This document shows positions 41,101-55,400 of a DNA stretch of 64,000 nt, piece after piece. Position numbers and translations under genes: made by a program. How positions within the stretch are numbered: position 1 is the stretch's first letter; each line of letters begins with the position of its first letter. Source of the DNA: Megachile rotundata (lineage: Eukaryota; Arthropoda; Insecta; Hymenoptera; Megachilidae); assembly GCF_050947335.1 (NCBI RefSeq), contig NW_027473317.1, positions 1,054,001 to 1,118,000 of the forward strand. Direction: 5' to 3'. Below the pieces are notes generated by a model that was not told where the DNA came from, made no database searches, and was given only the letters and a program-made list of their open reading frames with translations.

Positions 41101-43408
41101 ATGATTGTGATTGTATGATTGTGATTGTATGATTGTGATTGTATGATTGTGATTGTATGATTGTGATTGTATGACTTTAATTGTATGATTGTGATTGTAT
41201 GATTGTGATTGTATGATTGCGTCTGTATGATTGTGATTGTATGATTGTGATTGTATGATTGTGATTGTATGATTGTGATTATATGATTGTGATTGTATGA
41301 TTGTGATTGTATGATTGTGATTGTATGATTGTGATTGTATGATTTTAATTGTATGATTGTGATTGTATGATTGTGATTGTATGATTGTGATTGTATGATT
41401 GTGATTGTATGATTGTGATTGTATGATTGTGATTGTATGATTGTGATTGTATGATTTTGATTGTATGATTGTGATTGCATGACTGAGATTGTATGATTGT
41501 GATTGTATGATTGTGATTGTATGATTGTGATTGTATGATTGTGATTGTATGATTGTGATTGTATGATTGTGATTGTATGATTGTGATTGTATGATTGTGA
41601 TTGTATGATTGTGGTTGTATGATTGTGATTGTATGATTGTGATAGAATGATTGCGATTGTATGATTGTGATTGTATGATAGTGATTATGACATTGCGATT
41701 GTATGATTCAGATTGTATGGTTGTGATTGTATGATTGTGATTGTATGATTGTGATTGTATGGTTGTGATTGTATGATTGTGATTGTATGATTGTGATTGT
41801 ATGATTGTGATTGTATGATTGTGATTGTATGATTGTGATTGTATGATTGTTATTGTATGATTTTAATTGTATGATTGTGATTGCATGATTGTGATTTTAT
41901 GATTGCGACTGTGTGATTGTGATTGTATGATTTTGATTGTATGATTGTGATTGCATGATTGTGATTGCATGATTGCGACTGTATGATTGTGATTGTATGA
42001 TTTTGATTGTATGATTGTGATTGTATGATTGTGATTGTATGATTGTGATTGTATGATTGTGATTATATGATTGTGATTGTATGATTGTGATTGTATGACT
42101 GTGATTGTATAATAGTGATTGTGACATTGCGATTGTATGATTGCGATTGTATGATTGTGATTGTATGATTGTGATTGTATGATTGTGATTGTATGATTGT
42201 GATTGTATGATTATGATTGTATGATTTTGATTGTATGATTGTGATTGTATGATTGTGATCGTATGATTGTGATAGAATGATTGCGATTGTATGATTGCGA
42301 TTGTATGATTGCGATTGTATGATTGCGATTGTATGATTGTGATTGTATGATTGCATTTGTATGATTGCGATTGTATGATTGTCATTGTATGATTTTGATT
42401 GTATGATTGTGATTGTATGATCGTGATTGTATGATCGTGATTGTATGATTGTGATTGCATGATTGTGATTGTATGATTGTGATTGTATGATTGTGATTGT
42501 ATGATTTTAATTGTATAATTGGGATTGTATGATTGGGATTGTATGATTGGGATTGTATGATTGGGATTGTATGATTGGAATTGTATGATTGTGATTGTAC
42601 GATTGTGGTTGTATGTTTGAGATTGAATGATTGGGATTGTATGATTGTGATTGTGTGATTGTGATTGTATGATTGTGATGGTATGATTGTGATTGTATGA
42701 TTGTGAATGTATGATTGTGATTGTATGATTGTGATTGTATGATTGTGGTTGTATGATTGTGATTGTATGATTGTGATAGAATGATTGCGATTGTATGATT
42801 GCGATTGTATGATTGCGATTGTATGATTGTGATTGTATGATTGCGTTTGTATGATTGCGATTGTATGATTGTCATTGTATGATTGTGATTGTATGATTGT
42901 GATTCTATGATCGTGATTGTATGATCGTGATTGTATGATCGTGATTGTATGATCGTGATTGTATGATCGTGATTGTATGATTGTGATTGTATGACTGTGA
43001 TTGTATAATAGTGATTGTGACATTGCGATTGTATGATTGCGGTTGTATGATTGTGATTGTATGACTGTGATTGTATGATTGTGATAGTAAGATTGTGATT
43101 GTATGATTGTGATTGTATGATTGCGATTGTATGATAGTGATTGTGACATTGCGATTGTATGATTGCGATTGTATGATTGTGATTGTATGATTGTGATTGT
43201 ATGATTGTGATTGTATGATTGTGATTGTATGATTGTGATTGTATGATTGTGATTGTATGATTTTAATTGTATGATTGTGATTGTATGATTGTGATTGTAT
43301 GATTGCGACTGTATGATTGTGATTGTATGATTTTGATTGTATGATTGTGATTGCATGATTGTGATTATATGATTGTGATTGTATGATTGTGATTGCATGA
43401 TTGTGATT

Positions 43409-43828
43409 GTATGATCGTCATTGTATGATTGTGATTGTATGATTGTGATTGTATGATTGTGATTGTATGATTTTAATTGTATGATTGTGATTGTATGATT
43501 GTGATTGTATGATTGTGATTGTATGATTGTGATTGTATGATTGTGATTGTATGATTGTGATAGAATGATTGTGATTGTATGATTGTGATTGTATGATTGT
43601 GATTGTATGATTGTGATTGTATGATCGTCATTGTATGATTGTGATTGTATGATTGTGATTGTATGATTGTGATTGTATGATTTTAATTGTATGATTGTGA
43701 TTGTATGATTGTGATTGTATGATTGTGATTGTATGATTGTGATTGTATGATTGTGATAGAATGATTGTGATTGTATGATTGTGATTGTATGATTGTGATT
43801 GTATGATTGTGATTGTATGATTGTGATT
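43409..43828. repeat. 210-bp (15-monomer) tandem pair
   Basis: The GATCGTCATT monomer starts at 43,409 and 43,619. Each is followed by three canonical monomers, a GATTTTAATT monomer, canonical monomers and a GATA/GAATGATTGTGATT pair. In copy 2 of the long unit the equivalent spacing is 196 bp (57,717 and 57,913), one canonical monomer shorter. That single monomer explains the change of offset from 14,308 to 14,294. Confidence 0.85.
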
Positions 43829-46800
43829 GTATGATTGTGATTGTATGATTTTGATTGTATGATTGTGATTGCATGACTGAGATTGTATGATTGTGATTGT
43901 ATGATTGTGATTGTATGATTGTGATTGTATGATTGTGATTGTATGATTGTGATTGTATGATTGTGATTGTATGATTGTGATTGTATGATTGTGATTGTAT
44001 GATTGTGATTGTATGATTGTAATTGTATGATTGAGATTGAATGATTGGGATTGTATGATTGTGATTGTATGATTGTGATTGTATGATAGTGATTATGACA
44101 TTGCGATTGTATGATTCAGATTGTATGGTTGTGATTGTATGATTGTGATTGTATGATTGTGATTGTATGATTGTGATTGTATGGTTGTGATTGTATGATT
44201 GTGATTGTATGATTGTGAGTGTATGATTGTGATTGTATGATTGTGATTGTATGATTTTAATTGTATGATTGTGATTGCATGATTGTGATTTTATGATTGC
44301 GACTGTGTGATTGTGATTGTATGATTTTGATTGTATGATTGTGATTGCATGATTGTGATTGCATGATTGCGACTGTATGATTGTGATTGTATGATTTTGA
44401 TTGTATGATTGTGATTGTATGATTGTGATTGTATGATTGTGATTGTATGATTGTGATTGTATGATTGTGATTGTATGATTGTGATTGTATGATTGTGATA
44501 GAATAATTGCGATTGTATGATTGCGATTGTATGATTGCGATTGTATGATTGCGATTGTATGATTGCGATTGTATGATTGCGTTTGTATGATTGCGATTGT
44601 ATGATTGTCATTGTATGATTTTGATTGTATGATTGTGATTGTATGATCGTGATTGTATGATCGTGATTGTATGATCGTGATTGCATGATCGTGATTGTAT
44701 GATTGTGATTATATGATTGTGATTGTATGATTGTGATTGTATGATTGTGATTGTATGATTGTGATTGTATGATTTTAATTGTATGATTGTGATTGTATGA
44801 TTGTGATTGTATGATTGTGATTGTATGATTGTGATTGTATGATTGTGGTTGTATGATTGTGATTGTATGATTGTGATTGTATGATTTTGATTGTATGATT
44901 GTGATTGCATGACTGAGATTGTATGATTGTGATTGTATGATTGTGATTGTATGATTGTGATTGTATGATTGTGATTGTATGATTGTGATTGTATGATTGT
45001 GATTGTATGATTGTGATTGTATGATTGTGATTGTATGATTGTGATTGTATGATTGAGATTGAATGATTGGGATTGTATGATTGTGATTGTATGATAGTGA
45101 TTGTGACATTGCGATTGTATGCTTCAGATTGTATGGTTGTGATTGTATGATTGTGATTGTATGATTGTGATTGTATGATTGTGATTGTATGATTGTGATT
45201 GTATGATTGTGATTGTATGATTGTGATTGTATGATTGTGATTGTATGATTGTGATTGTATGTTTGTGATTGTATGATTGAGATTGAATGATTGGGATTGT
45301 ATGATTGTGATTGTATGATTGTGATTGTATGATAGTGATTGTGACATTGCGATTGTATGATTCAGATTGTATGGTTGTGATTGTATGATTGCGTTTGTAT
45401 GATTGCGATTGTATGATTGTGATTGTATGACTGTGATTGTGTGATTGTGATAGTAAGATTGTGATTGTATGATTGTGATTGTATGATTGCGATTGTATGA
45501 TAGTGATTGTGACATTGCGATTGTATGATTGCGACTGTATGATTGTGATTGTATGATTGTGATTGTATGATTGTGATTGTATGATTGTGATTGTATGATT
45601 GTGATTGTATGATTGTGATTGTATGATTGTGATTGTATGATTGCGACTGTATGATTGTGATTGTATGATTGTGTTTGTATGATTGTGATTGTATGATTGT
45701 GATTGTATGATTGTCATTGTATGAATGTGATTGTATGACTGTGATTGTATGATTGTGATAGTAAGATTGTGATTGTATGATTGTGATTGTATGATTGTGA
45801 TTGTATGATTGTGATTGTATGATTGTGATTGTATGATTTTATTTGTATGATTGTGATTGTATGATTGTGATTGTATGATTGTGATTGTATGATTTTGATT
45901 GTATGATTGCGATTGCATGATTGAGATTGTATGATTGTGATTGTATGATCGTGATTGTATGATTGTGATTATATGATTGTGATTGTATGATCGCGTTTGT
46001 ATGATTGTGATTGTATGATTGTGATTGTATGATTGTGATTATATGATCGTGATTGTATGATCGTGATTGTATGATCGTGATTGTATGATCGTGATTGTAG
46101 GATTGTGATTGTATGATTGTGATTGTATGACTGTGATTGTATAATAGTGATTGTGACATTGCGATTGTATGATTGCGATTGTATGATTGTGATTGTATGA
46201 CTGTGATTGTATGATTGTGATAGTAAGATTGTGATTGTATGATTGTGATTGTATGATTGTGATTGTATGATAGTGATTGTGACATTGTGATTGTATGATT
46301 GTGATTGTATGATTGTGATTGTATGATTTTATTTGTATGATTGTGATTGTATGATTGTGATTGTATGATTGTGATTGTATGATTTCGATTGTATGATTGT
46401 GATTGCACGATTGAGATTGTATGACTGTGATTGTATGATCGTGATTGTATGATTGTGATTCTATGATTGTGATTGTATGATCGCGTTTGTATGATTGTGA
46501 TTGTATGATTGTGATTGTATGATTGTGATTGTATGATCGTGATTGTATGATCGTGATTGTATGATCGTGATTGTATGATCGTGATTGTAGGATTGTGATT
46601 GTATGATTGTGATTGTATGACTGTGATTGTATAATAGTGATTGTGACATTGCGATTGTATGATTGCGATTGTATGATTGTGATTGTATGACTGTGATTGT
46701 ATGATTGTGATAGTAAGATTGTGATTGTATGATTGTGATTGTATGATTGTGATTGTATGATTGTGATTGTATGATAGTGATTGTGACATTGTGATTGTAT

Positions 46801-47300
46801 GATTGCGAATGTATGATTGTGATTGTATGATTGTGATTGTATGATTGTGATTGTATGATTGTGATTGTATGATTGTGATTGTATGACTTTAATTGTATGA
46901 TTGTGATTGTATGATTGTGATTGTATGATTGCGTCTGTATGATTGTGATTGTATGATTGTGATTGTATGATTGTGATTATATGATTGTGATTGTATGATT
47001 GTGATTGTATGATTGTGATTGTATGATTGTGATTGTATGATTTTAATTGTATGATTGTGATTGTATGATTGTGATTGTATGATTGTGATTGTATGATTGT
47101 GATTGTATGATTGTGATTGTATGATTGTGATTGTATGATTGTGATTGTATGATTTTGATTGTATGATTTTGATTGTATGATTGTGATTGCATGACTGAGA
47201 TTGTATGATTGTGATTGTATGATTGTGATTGTATGATTGTGATTGTATGATTGTGATTGTATGATTGTGATTGTATGATTGTGATTGTATGATTGTGATT

Positions 47301-48126
47301 GTATGATTGTGATTGTATGATTGTGGTTGTATGATTGTGATTGTATGATTGTGATAGAATGATTGCGATTGTATGATTGTGATTGTATGATAGTGATTAT
47401 GACATTGCGATTGTATGATTCAGATTGTATGGTTGTGATTGTATGATTGTGATTGTATGATTGTGATTGTATGGTTGTGATTGTATGATTGTGATTGTAT
47501 GATTGTGATTGTATGATTGTGATTGTATGATTGTGATTGTATGATTGTGATTGTATGATTGTTATTGTATGATTTTAATTGTATGATTGTGATTGCATGA
47601 TTGTGATTTTATGATTGCGACTGTGTGATTGTGATTGTATGATTTTGATTGTATGATTGTGATTGCATGATTGTGATTGCATGATTGCGGCTGTATGATT
47701 GTGATTGTATGATTTTGATTGTATGATTGTGATTGTATGATTGTGATTGTATGATTGTGATTGTATGATTGTGATTATATGATTGTGATTGTATGATTGT
47801 GATTGTATGACTGTGATTGTATAATAGTGATTGTGACATTGCGATTGTATGATTGCGATTGTATGATTGTGATTGTATGATTGTGATTGTATGATTGTGA
47901 TTGTATGATTGTGATTGTATGATTATGATTGTACGATTGTGATTGTATGATTGTGATTGTATGATTGTGATCGTATGATTGTGATAGAATGATTGCGATT
48001 GTATGATTGCGATTGTATGATTGCGATTGTATGATTGCGATTGTATGATTGTGATTGTATGATTGCATTTGTATGATTGCGATTGTATGATTGTCATTGT
48101 ATGATTTTGATTGTATGATTGTGATT
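47301..48126. repeat. 826-bp segment present only in copy 1 of the long unit
   Basis: Collinearity with copy 2 runs at offset 14,294 up to 47,300/61,594 and resumes at offset 13,468 from 48,127/61,595. The intervening 59 monomers, which include the C cassette marker at 48,057, are absent from copy 2. Canonical monomers flank both edges, so the exact breakpoint could slide by a monomer or so. Confidence 0.8.
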
Positions 48127-48140
48127 GTATGATCGTGATT

Positions 48141-50184
48141 GTATGATCGTGATTGTATGATTGTGATTGCATGATTGTGATTGTATGATTGTGATTGTAT
48201 GATTGTGATTGTATGATTTTAATTGTATAATTGGGATTGTATGATTGGGATTGTATGATTGGGATTGTATGATTGGAATTGTATGATTGTGATTGTACGA
48301 TTGTGGTTGTATGTTTGAGATTGAATGATTGGGATTGTATGATTGTGATTGTGTGATTGTGATTGTATGATTGTGATGGTATGATTGTGATTGTATGATT
48401 GTGAATGTATGATTGTGATTGTATGATTGTGATTGTATGATTGTGGTTGTATGATTGTGATTGTATGATTGTGATAGAATGATTGCGATTGTATGATTGC
48501 GATTGTATGATTGCGATTGTATGATTGTGATTGTATGATTGCGTTTGTATGATTGCGATTGTATGATTGTCATTGTATGATTGTGATTGTATGATTGTGA
48601 TTCTATGATCGTGATTGTATGATCGTGATTGTATGATCGTGATTGTATGATCGTGATTGTATGATCGTGATTGTATGATTGTGATTGTATGACTGTGATT
48701 GTATAATAGTGATTGTGACATTGCGATTGTATGATTGCGGTTGTATGATTGTGATTGTATGACTGTGATTGTGTGATTGTGATAGTAAGATTGTGATTGT
48801 ATGATTGTGATTGTATGATTGCGATTGTATGATAGTGATTGTGACATTGCGATTGTATGATTGCGATTGTATGATTGTGATTGTATGATTGTGATTGTAT
48901 GATTGTGATTGTATGATTGTGATTGTATGATTGTGATTGTATGATTGTGATTGTTTGATTTTAATTGTATGATTGTGATTGTATGATTGTGATTGTATGA
49001 TTGCGACTGTATGATTGTGATTGTATGATTTTGATTGTATGATTGTGATTGCATGATTGTGATTATATGATTGTGATTGTATGATTGTGATTGCATGATT
49101 GTGATTGTATGATCGTCATTGTATGATTGTGATTGTATGATTGTGATTGTATGATTGTGATTGTATGATTTTAATTGTATGATTGTGATTGTATGATTGT
49201 GATTGTATGATTGTGATTGTATGATTGTGATTGTATGATTGTGATAGAATGATTGTGATTGTATGATTGTGATTGTATGATTGTGATTGTATGATTGTGA
49301 TTGTATGATTGTGATTGTATGATTTTGATTGTATGATTGTGATTGCATGACTGAGATTGTATGATTGTGATTGTATGATTGTGATTGTATGATTCAGATT
49401 GTATGGTTGTGATTGTATGATTGTGATTGTATGATTGTGATTGTATGATTGTGATTGTATGGTTGTGATTGTATGATTGTGATTGTATGATTGTGATTGT
49501 ATGATTGTGAGTGTATGATTGTGATTGTATGATTGTGATTGTATGATTTTAATTGTATGATTGTGATTGCATGATTGTGATTTTATGATTGCGACTGTGT
49601 GATTGTGATTGTATGATTTTGATTGTATGATTGTGATTGCATGATTGTGATTGCATGATTGCGACTGTATGATTGTGATTGTATGATTTTGATTGTATGA
49701 TTGTGATTGTATGATTGTGATTGTATGATCGTGATTGTATGATCGTGATTGTAGGATTGTGATTGTATGATTGTGATTGTATGACTGTGATTGTATAATA
49801 GTGATTGTGACATTGCGATTGTATGATTGCGATTGTATGATTGTGATTGTATGACTGTGATTGTATGATTGTGATAGTAAGATTGTGATTGTATGATTGT
49901 GATTGTATGATTGTGATTGTATGATAGTGATTGTGACATTGTGATTGTATGATTGTGATTGTATGATTGTGATTGTATGATTTTATTTGTATGATTGTGA
50001 TTGTATGATTGTGATTGTATGATTGTGATTGTATGATTTCGATTGTATGATTGTGATTGCACGATTGAGATTGTATGACTGTGATTGTATGATCGTGATT
50101 GTATGATTGTGATTCTATGATTGTGATTGTATGATCGCGTTTGTATGATTGTGATTGTATGATTGTGATTGTATGATTGTGATT
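48141..50184. repeat. 2,044-bp tandem duplication, first unit
   Basis: This segment (146 monomers) matches 50,185-52,228 at offset 2,044. Landmarks are the GTATAATTGGGATT monomer at 48,225 and 50,269, and the GATTCAGATT monomer at 49,387 and 51,431. Further landmarks are the GTAGGATTGTGATT monomer at 49,751 and 51,795, and the GTATGATTTTATTT marker at 49,975 and 52,019. Copy 2 of the long unit carries the element only once, from 61,609. Confidence 0.85.
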
Positions 50185-52242
50185 GTATGATCGTGATTGT
50201 ATGATTGTGATTGCATGATTGTGATTGTATGATTGTGATTGTATGATTGTGATTGTATGATTTTAATTGTATAATTGGGATTGTATGATTGGGATTGTAT
50301 GATTGGGATTGTATGATTGGAATTGTATGATTGTGATTGTACGATTGTGGTTGTATGTTTGAGATTGAATGATTGGGATTGTATGATTGTGATTGTGTGA
50401 TTGTGATTGTATGATTGTGATGGTATGATTGTGATTGTATGATTGTGAATGTATGATTGTGATTGTATGATTGTGATTGTATGATTGTGGTTGTATGATT
50501 GTGATTGTATGATTGTGATAGAATGATTGCGATTGTATGATTGCGATTGTATGATTGCGATTGTATGATTGTGATTGTATGATTGCGTTTGTATGATTGC
50601 GATTGTATGATTGTCATTGTATGATTGTGATTGTATGATTGTGATTCTATGATCGTGATTGTATGATCGTGATTGTATGATCGTGATTGTATGATCGTGA
50701 TTGTATGATCGTGATTGTATGATTGTGATTGTATGACTGTGATTGTATAATAGTGATTGTGACATTGCGATTGTATGATTGCGGTTGTATGATTGTGATT
50801 GTATGACTGTGATTGTGTGATTGTGATAGTAAGATTGTGATTGTATGATTGTGATTGTATGATTGCGATTGTATGATAGTGATTGTGACATTGCGATTGT
50901 ATGATTGCGATTGTATGATTGTGATTGTATGATTGTGATTGTATGATTGTGATTGTATGATTGTGATTGTATGATTGTGATTGTATGATTGTGATTGTTT
51001 GATTTTAATTGTATGATTGTGATTGTATGATTGTGATTGTATGATTGCGACTGTATGATTGTGATTGTATGATTTTGATTGTATGATTGTGATTGCATGA
51101 TTGTGATTATATGATTGTGATTGTATGATTGTGATTGCATGATTGTGATTGTATGATCGTCATTGTATGATTGTGATTGTATGATTGTGATTGTATGATT
51201 GTGATTGTATGATTTTAATTGTATGATTGTGATTGTATGATTGTGATTGTATGATTGTGATTGTATGATTGTGATTGTATGATTGTGATAGAATGATTGT
51301 GATTGTATGATTGTGATTGTATGATTGTGATTGTATGATTGTGATTGTATGATTGTGATTGTATGATTTTGATTGTATGATTGTGATTGCATGACTGAGA
51401 TTGTATGATTGTGATTGTATGATTGTGATTGTATGATTCAGATTGTATGGTTGTGATTGTATGATTGTGATTGTATGATTGTGATTGTATGATTGTGATT
51501 GTATGGTTGTGATTGTATGATTGTGATTGTATGATTGTGATTGTATGATTGTGAGTGTATGATTGTGATTGTATGATTGTGATTGTATGATTTTAATTGT
51601 ATGATTGTGATTGCATGATTGTGATTTTATGATTGCGACTGTGTGATTGTGATTGTATGATTTTGATTGTATGATTGTGATTGCATGATTGTGATTGCAT
51701 GATTGCGACTGTATGATTGTGATTGTATGATTTTGATTGTATGATTGTGATTGTATGATTGTGATTGTATGATCGTGATTGTATGATCGTGATTGTAGGA
51801 TTGTGATTGTATGATTGTGATTGTATGACTGTGATTGTATAATAGTGATTGTGACATTGCGATTGTATGATTGCGATTGTATGATTGTGATTGTATGACT
51901 GTGATTGTATGATTGTGATAGTAAGATTGTGATTGTATGATTGTGATTGTATGATTGTGATTGTATGATAGTGATTGTGACATTGTGATTGTATGATTGT
52001 GATTGTATGATTGTGATTGTATGATTTTATTTGTATGATTGTGATTGTATGATTGTGATTGTATGATTGTGATTGTATGATTTCGATTGTATGATTGTGA
52101 TTGCACGATTGAGATTGTATGACTGTGATTGTATGATCGTGATTGTATGATTGTGATTCTATGATTGTGATTGTATGATCGCGTTTGTATGATTGTGATT
52201 GTATGATTGTGATTGTATGATTGTGATTGTATGATCGTGATT
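50185..52242. repeat. 2,044-bp tandem duplication, second unit
   Basis: This segment is collinear with the preceding unit; the match ends after 50,198/52,242. At the next monomer the first unit gives way to the start of the second, whereas here the GATCGTGATT run continues (three more monomers and GTAGG). The same segment recurs at offset 11,424 (61,609 onward), and from 52,243 the match at that offset continues to 52,494/63,918. Confidence 0.85.
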
Positions 52243-52494
52243 GTATGATCGTGATTGTATGATCGTGATTGTATGATCGTGATTGTAGGATTGTGATTGT
52301 ATGATTGTGATTGTATGACTGTGATTGTATAATAGTGATTGTGACATTGCGATTGTATGATTGCGATTGTATGATTGTGATTGTATGACTGTGATTGTAT
52401 GATTGTGATAGTAAGATTGTGATTGTATGATTGTGATTGTATGATTGTGATTGTATGATTGTGATTGTATGATAGTGATTGTGACATTGTGATT

Positions 52495-55400
52495 GTATGA
52501 TTGTGATCGTATGATTGTGATAGAATGATTGCGATTGTATGATTGCGATTGTATGATTGCGATTGTATGATTGCGATTGTATGATTGTGATTGTATGATT
52601 GCATTTGTATGATTGCGATTGTATGATTGTCATTGTATGATTTTGATTGTATGATTGTGATTGTATGATCGTGATTGTATGATCGTGATTGTATGATTGT
52701 GATTGCATGATTGTGATTGTATGATTGTGATTGTATGATTGTGATTGTATGATTTTAATTGTATAATTGGGATTGTATGATTGGGATTGTATGATTGGGA
52801 TTGTATGATTGTGATTGTATGATTGTGGTTGTATGTTTGAGATTGAATGATTGGGATTGTATGATTGTGATCGTGTGATTGTGATTGTATGATTGTGATT
52901 GAATGATTGGGATTGTATGATTGTGATTGTATGATTGTGATTGTATGATTGTGATTGTATGATTGTGATTGTATGATTGTGGTTGTATGTTTGAGATTGA
53001 ATGATTGGGATTGTATGATTGTGATCGTGTGATTGTGATTGTATGATTGTGATGGTATGATTGTGATTGTATGATTGTGATTGTATGATTGTGATTGTAT
53101 GATTGTGATTGTATGATTGTGATTGTATGATTGTGATTGTATGATTGTGATAGAATGATTGCGATTGTATGATTGCGATTGTATGATTGCGATTGTATGA
53201 TTGTGATTGTATGATTGCGTTTGTATGATTGCGATTGTATGATTGTCATTGTATGATTGTGATTGTATGATTGTGATTCTATGATCGTGATTGTATGATC
53301 GTGATTGTATGATCGTGATTGTATGATCGTGATTGTATGATCGTGATTGTATGATCGTGATTGTATGATTGTGATTGTATGACTGTGATTGTATAATAGT
53401 GATTGTGACATTGCGATTGTATGATTGCGATTGTATGATTGTGATTGTATGACTGTGATTGTGTGATTGTGATAGTAAGATTGTGTTTGTATGATTGTGA
53501 TTGTATGATTGCGATTGTATGATAGTGATTGTGACATTGCGATTGTATGATTGCGATTGTATGATTGTGATTGTATGATTGTGATTGTATGATTGTGATT
53601 GTATGATTGTGATTGTATGATTGTGATTGTATGATTTTAATTGTATGATTGTGATTGTATGATTGTGATTGTATGATTGCGACTGTATGATTGTGATTGT
53701 ATGATTTTGATTGTATGATAGTGATTGCATGATTGTGATTATATGATTGTGATTGTATGATTGTGATTGCATGATTGTGATTGTATGATCGTCATTGTAT
53801 GATTGTGATTGTATGATTGTGATTGTATGACTGTGATTGTATAATAGTGATTGTGACATTGCGATTGTATGATTGTGACTGTATGATTGTGATTGTATGA
53901 TCGTGATTGTATGATCGTGATTGTATGATCGTGTTTGTATGATTGTGATTGTATGACTGTGATTGTATAATAGTGATTAAGACATTGCGATTGTATGATT
54001 GCGATTGTATGATTGTGATTGTATGACTGTGATTGTGTGATTGTGATAGTAAGATTGTGATTGTATGATTGTGATTGTATGATTGCGATTGTATGATAGT
54101 GATTGTGACATTGCGATTGTATGATTGCGACTGTATGATTGTGATTGTATGATTGTGATTGTATGATTGTGATTGTATGATTGTGATTGTATGATTGTGA
54201 TTGTATGATTGTGATTGTATGATTGTGATTGTATGATTGCGACTGTATGATTGTGATTGTATGATTGTGTTTGTATGATTGTGATTGTATGATTGTGATT
54301 GTATGATTGTCATTGTATGAATGTGATTGTATGACTGTGATTGTATGATTGTGATAGTAAGATTGTGATTGTATGATTGTGATTGTATGATTGTGATTGT
54401 ATGATTGTGATTGTATGATTGTGATTGTATGATTTTATTTGTATGATTGTGATTGTATGATTGTGATTGTATGATTGTGATTGTATGATTGTGATTGTAT
54501 GATTTTGATTGTATGATTGTGATTGCATGATTGAGATTGTATGATTGTGATTGTATGATCGTGATTGTATGATTGTGATTATATGATTGTGATTGTATGA
54601 TCGCGTTTGTATGATTGTGATTGTATGATTGTGATTGTATGATTGTGATTATATGATCGTGATTGTATGATCGTGATTGTATGATCGTGATTGTATGATC
54701 GTGATTGTAGGATTGTGATTGTATGATTGTGATTGTATGACTGTGATTGTATAATAGTGATTGTGACATTGCGATTGTATGATTGCGATTGTATGATTGT
54801 GATTGTATGACTGTGATTGTATGATTGTGATAGTAAGATTGTGATTGTATGATTGTGATTGTATGATTGTGATTGTATGATAGTGATTGTGACATTGTGA
54901 TTGTATGATTGTGATTGTATGATTGTGATTGTATGATTTTATTTGTATGATTGTGATTGTATGATTGTGATTGTATGATTGTGATTGTATGATTTTGATT
55001 GTATGATTGTGATTGCACGATTGAGATTGTATGACTGTGATTGTATGATCGTGATTGTATGATTGTGATTCTATGATTGTGATTGTATGATCGCGTTTGT
55101 ATGATTGTGATTGTATGATTGTGATTGTATGATTGTGATTGTATGATCGTGATTGTATGATCGTGATTGTATGATCGTGATTGTATGATCGTGATTGTAG
55201 GATTGTGATTGTATGATTGTGATTGTATGACTGTGATTGTATAATAGTGATTGTGACATTGCGATTGTATGATTGCGATTGTATGATTGTGATTGTATGA
55301 CTGTGATTGTATGATTGTGATAGTAAGATTGTGATTGTATGATTGTGGTTGTATGATTGTGATTGTATGATAGTGATTGTGACATTGTGATTGTATGATT

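Larger units (their letters stand above)
38187..52494. repeat. Long higher-order repeat unit, copy 1 (14,308 bp)
   Basis: This is 1,022 monomers. It is collinear with 52,495-63,918. Contents in order: C cassette end with GTATGATTGCATTT at 38,285; a 154-bp tandem pair marked by GTATGTTTGAGATT at 38,523 and 38,677; AAGACATTGCGATT at 39,671; a B pair at 40,119/40,623; a C cassette at 42,345; a 210-bp tandem pair at 43,409/43,619; a B pair at 45,831/46,321; a third C cassette at 48,057; and a 2,044-bp tandem duplication. The last monomer is GTGACATTGTGATT (52,481-52,494). No part of it resembles a gene. Confidence 0.88.

Noticed and set aside
42523..42592. Run of GATTGGGATT monomers as a possible regulatory or structural site
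   Set aside because: It is a short homogeneous run of one variant (also near 10,005, 15,465, 22,385, 38,455, 48,225, 50,269, 56,830 and 61,693). The simplest explanation is local amplification of a T to G change.
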